The position numbers and the translations under genes were made by a program. DNA of 64,000 nucleotides, taken from positions 744,001 to 808,000 of the forward strand of contig NZ_CP192735.1 in assembly GCF_050749815.1 (NCBI RefSeq). Reading direction: 5' to 3'. Below the pieces are notes generated by a model. That model ran no database searches, was not told the DNA's origin, and saw nothing but the letters and a program-made list of their open reading frames with translations. The first letter of the stretch is position 1, and each line of letters opens with the position of its first letter. Source of the DNA: Dyella_A sp050749815. GTDB taxonomy: Bacteria; Pseudomonadota; Gammaproteobacteria; Xanthomonadales; Rhodanobacteraceae. Of the stretch, positions 61,484 to 64,000 are shown in pieces.

Positions 61484-62173
61484 ATGAGCACGCCCTTCGA
61501 TGTTCCCCCGGATCTGCTCGCCTGGCACGTCGACGTGGCCCGGGCACGCCAGCTACAGCAGGAGCTGGCCGCCCGCGTGCGATTGCAGGACGACACCCCG
61601 TCACCGCGCCTGGTGGCCGGCGTCGACGTCGGCTTCGAGGAGGACGGCGCGATCACCCGCGCCGCTGCCGTGCTGCTCGATGCCGCCACCATGCAGCCGC
61701 TGGCCGAGGTGGTGGCGCGCCTGCCCACGCGTATGCCGTACATCCCCGGACTGCTCTCGTTCCGCGAGCTGCCCGCCGTGCTGCAGGCGCTGGCGCAGCT
61801 GCCCGAAGTGCCGGAGCTGATCCTCGTTGACGGCCACGGCGTGGCGCATCCGCGCGGCCTGGGCATTGCCGCACACCTGGGTGTGGTCACCGACCTGCCC
61901 ACCATCGGCGTGGCGAAGAAGATCCTGGTCGGCAACCATGACGCCGTGGGTTTGAAGCGCGGCGATCGCACGCCGCTGATGCACCGCGGTCGCATGATTG
62001 GCACCGTGCTGCGCAGCAAGGACGGCATCCAGCCACTGATCGTCTCCCCCGGCCACCGCGTGAGCCACGCCACCGCGGTGGAGCGCGTGCTCGCCTACGG
62101 CCGCGGCTACAAGCTGCCCGAGCCCACGCGGCTGGCCGACCGGCTGGCGTCGCGGCGGGATCGGCGCACCTGA
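61484..62173 (+). CDS. nfi: Endonuclease V
   Basis: 229-aa deoxyinosine-specific endonuclease (repair of deaminated adenine). GVDVGF holds the first catalytic Asp; PYIPGLLSFRELP and LVDGHGVAHPRGLGIAAHLGV are signature segments; GVAKKILVG and RTPLMHRGRMIGTVLRSKDG follow. ATG 61484 starts a conserved N-terminus. Divergent from the MscS-type channel. Complements the other repair functions in the window. Confidence 0.95.
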   Translation: MSTPFDVPPDLLAWHVDVARARQLQQELAARVRLQDDTPSPRLVAGVDVGFEEDGAITRAAAVLLDAATMQPLAEVVARLPTRMPYIPGLLSFRELPAVLQALAQLPEVPELILVDGHGVAHPRGLGIAAHLGVVTDLPTIGVAKKILVGNHDAVGLKRGDRTPLMHRGRMIGTVLRSKDGIQPLIVSPGHRVSHATAVERVLAYGRGYKLPEPTRLADRLASRRDRRT

Positions 62174-62898
62174 CCGAAACGGCCAGGAACAGGCGAGTCC
62201 CCCGACGGCGACATCGACGCGCGCGCGAGCTACCTTGCGACGTGACGCGAGCGGATGGCACTTCACGCCCTTGGCGCCGTCATTCCCGCGAACGCGTGAA
62301 TCCATCCCGGCGCGCTGCATGAAGCAACGTGGATGCCCGCTTTCGCGGGCATGACGGCACTGTGGCACCAGGGCTTGGCGGCGCGGCCAGGCTCTTCGCC
62401 GCCTTGCAGTCCGCAACCTCGCACGACCGCGCTCTGCCTCATCCCCTCGGCCGCCGTCATTCCCGCGAACGCGGGAATCCATTCCGGCGTGCTGCATGAA
62501 ACAACGTGGATGCCCGCTTCCGCGGGCATGACGGCACTGTGGCACCAAGGCTTGGCGGCGAGGCCAAGCTCTTCGCCGCCTTGCAGCCCGCAACCGCGCA
62601 CGACCACGCTCCGCCTCATCCCCTCAACCGCCGTCATTCCCGCGAACGCGGGAATCCATTTTGACCTTCTCCAGCAGTCCCATGGCGGCTATGCGCTCGC
62701 GGACACGACGCCGCGGTTTTCCCACGCCGCGAATCACGCCGGCAGCACGCAAGCGTCGCGAGCGCATTCGTATACGGTGAGCGCCCCACCCACGTCACGA
62801 CGACGCGTACGGGCGCCTGGCCCACCCCACGCCGCTTGTCCTCCTGCTCTCGCGCCCACATGCTCACGCCTCTGGCGCCGCGCTCCCCGGACACCCCC
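62174..62898. other. Gap between endonuclease V and the ABC exporter
   Basis: 725 bp without a gene. The middle (62276-62664) is the 177-bp tandem repeat listed separately. The segment 62665-62898 leads to the ABC gene and has a slightly AT-richer start (GGGAATCCATTTTGACC). A long frame crossing it on the minus strand encodes the typical spurious PAFAGMT/PAEAGIH peptides. Confidence 0.4.
62276..62664. repeat. 177-bp tandem repeat, two full units and the start of a third
   Basis: GCCGTCATTCCCGCGAACGC begins at 62276, 62453 and 62630, exactly 177 bp apart. Each full unit contains the palindrome ATTCCCGCGAACGCGGGAAT (the first copy has GCGTGAAT), a second GATGCCCGC(T/C)TTCGCGGGCATGAC, and a segment GGCTTGGCGGCG found also in the other copy. 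Units differ at scattered bases. Same core family as 6219-6297. Confidence 0.85.
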
Positions 62899-64000
62899 AT
62901 GCTCTTCCGCTGGTTCGAAAACCTCATCGACCCGTTCAAGGAACCGGTCGACGCCATGCCGCCGGCCACGGTGGGGCGCTTCTACGCGTTCTACCTACGC
63001 CAGGTCTGGCCGATCTTCGTCATCACCCTGCTGGTGGGCCTGGGCTTTGCGCTGGTGGAAGTGGCGCTGTTCGGCTACATCGGGCGCATCGTGGACATGG
63101 CCAACGCCACGCCCGCAGCCCAGTTTTTCCATGTGCACGGCCACACGCTGCTGTGGATGGGGTTCGTGGCGCTGGTGCTGCGGCCGGTGCTGTCGGCGCT
63201 GCACGACCTGCTGGTGAACCAGGCCATCGTGCCGGGGCTGACCGGGCGCATCCGCTGGCAGAACCATCGCTACGTGATCCGCCAGAGCCTGGGCTTTTTC
63301 CAGAACGATTTCGCCGGGCGCATCGCCAACCGCATCATGCAGACCGGCGCCAGCCTGCGCGAATCTGCGGTGCAGATCGTCGATGCGATCTGGTACGTGG
63401 TGGTCTACACCGGCAGCGCGATCTTCCTGTTCGCGGAGGCCGACGCCTGGCTGGCCGCGCCGCTGGTGGTGTGGATCGCTGCCTACGTGGCGACGCTGGC
63501 GTATTTCATCCCGCGTACCAAGCAGCGCTCGTGGGAATCGTCCGAGGCACGCTCCAAGTTGATGGGCCGCATTGTCGACGGCTACAGCAACGTGCTCACG
63601 CTCAAGCTGTTCTCGCACACCCGCCGCGAAGAGGACTACGTGGCCGATGCGCTGGGCGAGCAGATCGGCAAGACCCGCCGCATGACGCGCATGACCACGG
63701 CGATGGACATCACCATCACCTCGCTCAACGGCCTGCTGATCGTCGGCACCTCCGGCCTGGCGGTGTGGTTGTGGAGCCAGGGCCGGGTGACCGTGGGCGC
63801 CATCGCGCTGGCCACCGGCCTGGTGATCCGCATCAACAACATGTCCGGCTGGATCATGTGGGTGGTCAACGGCATCTTCGAGAACATCGGCACGGTGCAG
63901 GACGGCCTCACTACCATCGCCCAACCGCGCACCGTGCAGGACGCGCCGGACGCGGTGCCGCTGGTGGTGCGCGAGGGCGGCGTGCGTTTCGAGCGCATCC
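62899..64000 (+). CDS. ABC exporter, transmembrane part (3' end outside window)
   Basis: The frame is open from ATG 62899 (or 62860, which adds 13 residues) to the right edge without a stop: 367 codons of a longer ABC transporter. The segment has five or six transmembrane helices (WPIFVITLLVGLGFALVEVA, LLWMGFVALVLRPVLSAL, IWYVVVYTGSAIFLF, LAAPLVVWIAAYVATLAYF, SLNGLLIVGTSGLAVWLW) and ABC-exporter loops NDFAGRIANRIMQTG and ESSEARSKLMGRIVDGYSN. The nucleotide-binding domain, expected downstream (VREGGVRFERI looks like its start), is off the window. MsbA/multidrug-exporter type. Substrate unknown. Confidence 0.9.
   Translation, partial: MLFRWFENLIDPFKEPVDAMPPATVGRFYAFYLRQVWPIFVITLLVGLGFALVEVALFGYIGRIVDMANATPAAQFFHVHGHTLLWMGFVALVLRPVLSALHDLLVNQAIVPGLTGRIRWQNHRYVIRQSLGFFQNDFAGRIANRIMQTGASLRESAVQIVDAIWYVVVYTGSAIFLFAEADAWLAAPLVVWIAAYVATLAYFIPRTKQRSWESSEARSKLMGRIVDGYSNVLTLKLFSHTRREEDYVADALGEQIGKTRRMTRMTTAMDITITSLNGLLIVGTSGLAVWLWSQGRVTVGAIALATGLVIRINNMSGWIMWVVNGIFENIGTVQDGLTTIAQPRTVQDAPDAVPLVVREGGVRFERI

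Noticed and set aside
59236..61830. 864-codon plus-strand frame
   Set aside because: Antisense to the mechanosensitive channel and out-of-frame with nfi.
62263..62637. 124-codon minus-strand frame
   Set aside because: Encodes repeated PAFAGMT and PAEAGIH peptides, a known artefact of the ATTCCCGC repeats.

Overview
This is a GC-rich, gene-dense chromosomal window. The gene content, codon choice and two kinds of interspersed palindromic repeat (the TAGGAGC...GCTCCTA type and the ATTCCCGC...GCGGGAAT type) suggest a free-living gammaproteobacterium of the Xanthomonadales, most likely Rhodanobacteraceae (Rhodanobacter/Dyella-like). That placement is inference: no rRNA or species marker is present. 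I see no phage, insertion sequence, integrase, tRNA or CRISPR array. About 60 genes are called, two of them cut by the window edges.

Layout. 0-12 kb: SGNH lipoprotein, secreted alpha/beta hydrolase, MHS-type transporter, a divergent LysR/aldo-keto reductase pair, a repeat-rich gap, a divergent SDR/ArsR pair with inverted repeats between them, DoxX, Tet-like MFS exporter, secreted NTF2-like protein, membrane diguanylate cyclase, cytoplasmic MsrA. 12-26 kb: secreted proteins, a metallo-beta-lactamase-fold hydrolase, TfoX-like protein, nitronate monooxygenase, an odd membrane protein, a UvrA2-class ABC ATPase, a JAMM-like secreted protein, a Nu-class GST, acyltransferase 3, acetyl-CoA hydrolase/CoA transferase. 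26-36 kb: periplasmic penicillin-acylase-family enzyme, two-DTG aspartyl-protease-like protein, MarR with palindromic operators next to an NTF2-like gene, a YdeP-type molybdoenzyme, an ACT/V4R fusion, and a divergent SDR/AraC pair. 36-44.6 kb, mostly minus strand: NAD-dependent epimerase, an ATP-grasp-like protein overlapping a GCS2-type ligase, a small beta-repeat protein overlapping a cNMP/TrxR-like fusion, YjjG, a secreted glycosidase-like protein and a second DoxX divergent from LysR. 46-53.5 kb: haem-oxygenase-like metalloprotein, PAS-GGDEF-EAL protein, lipoprotein MsrA, arylamine N-acetyltransferase, S4 protein, a barstar/RNase-Sa-like pair, DUF72. 53.6-64 kb: beta-lactamase-family serine hydrolase and esterase, a five-unit ~128-bp palindromic repeat array, VOC protein, AraC regulator, MscS-type channel, endonuclease V, a 177-bp tandem repeat, and an ABC exporter running off the end.

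How the genes work together. The window is a collection of short, mostly independent stress and detoxification modules: redox repair (two MsrAs, TrxR-like protein, GST, DoxX proteins, SDR/AKR enzymes), DNA repair (endonuclease V, UvrA2), c-di-GMP turnover and secreted hydrolases. Regulators of the LysR, ArsR, MarR and AraC families sit divergently beside their probable targets. The least explained locus is the minus-strand run 37425-41783, where an ATP-grasp-like enzyme and a glutamate-cysteine-ligase-like enzyme overlap translationally, just downstream of a cyclic-nucleotide-domain/flavoprotein fusion that has lost its redox CxxC. The other compact unit of interest is the translationally overlapping secreted RNase and barstar pair (51733-52577).
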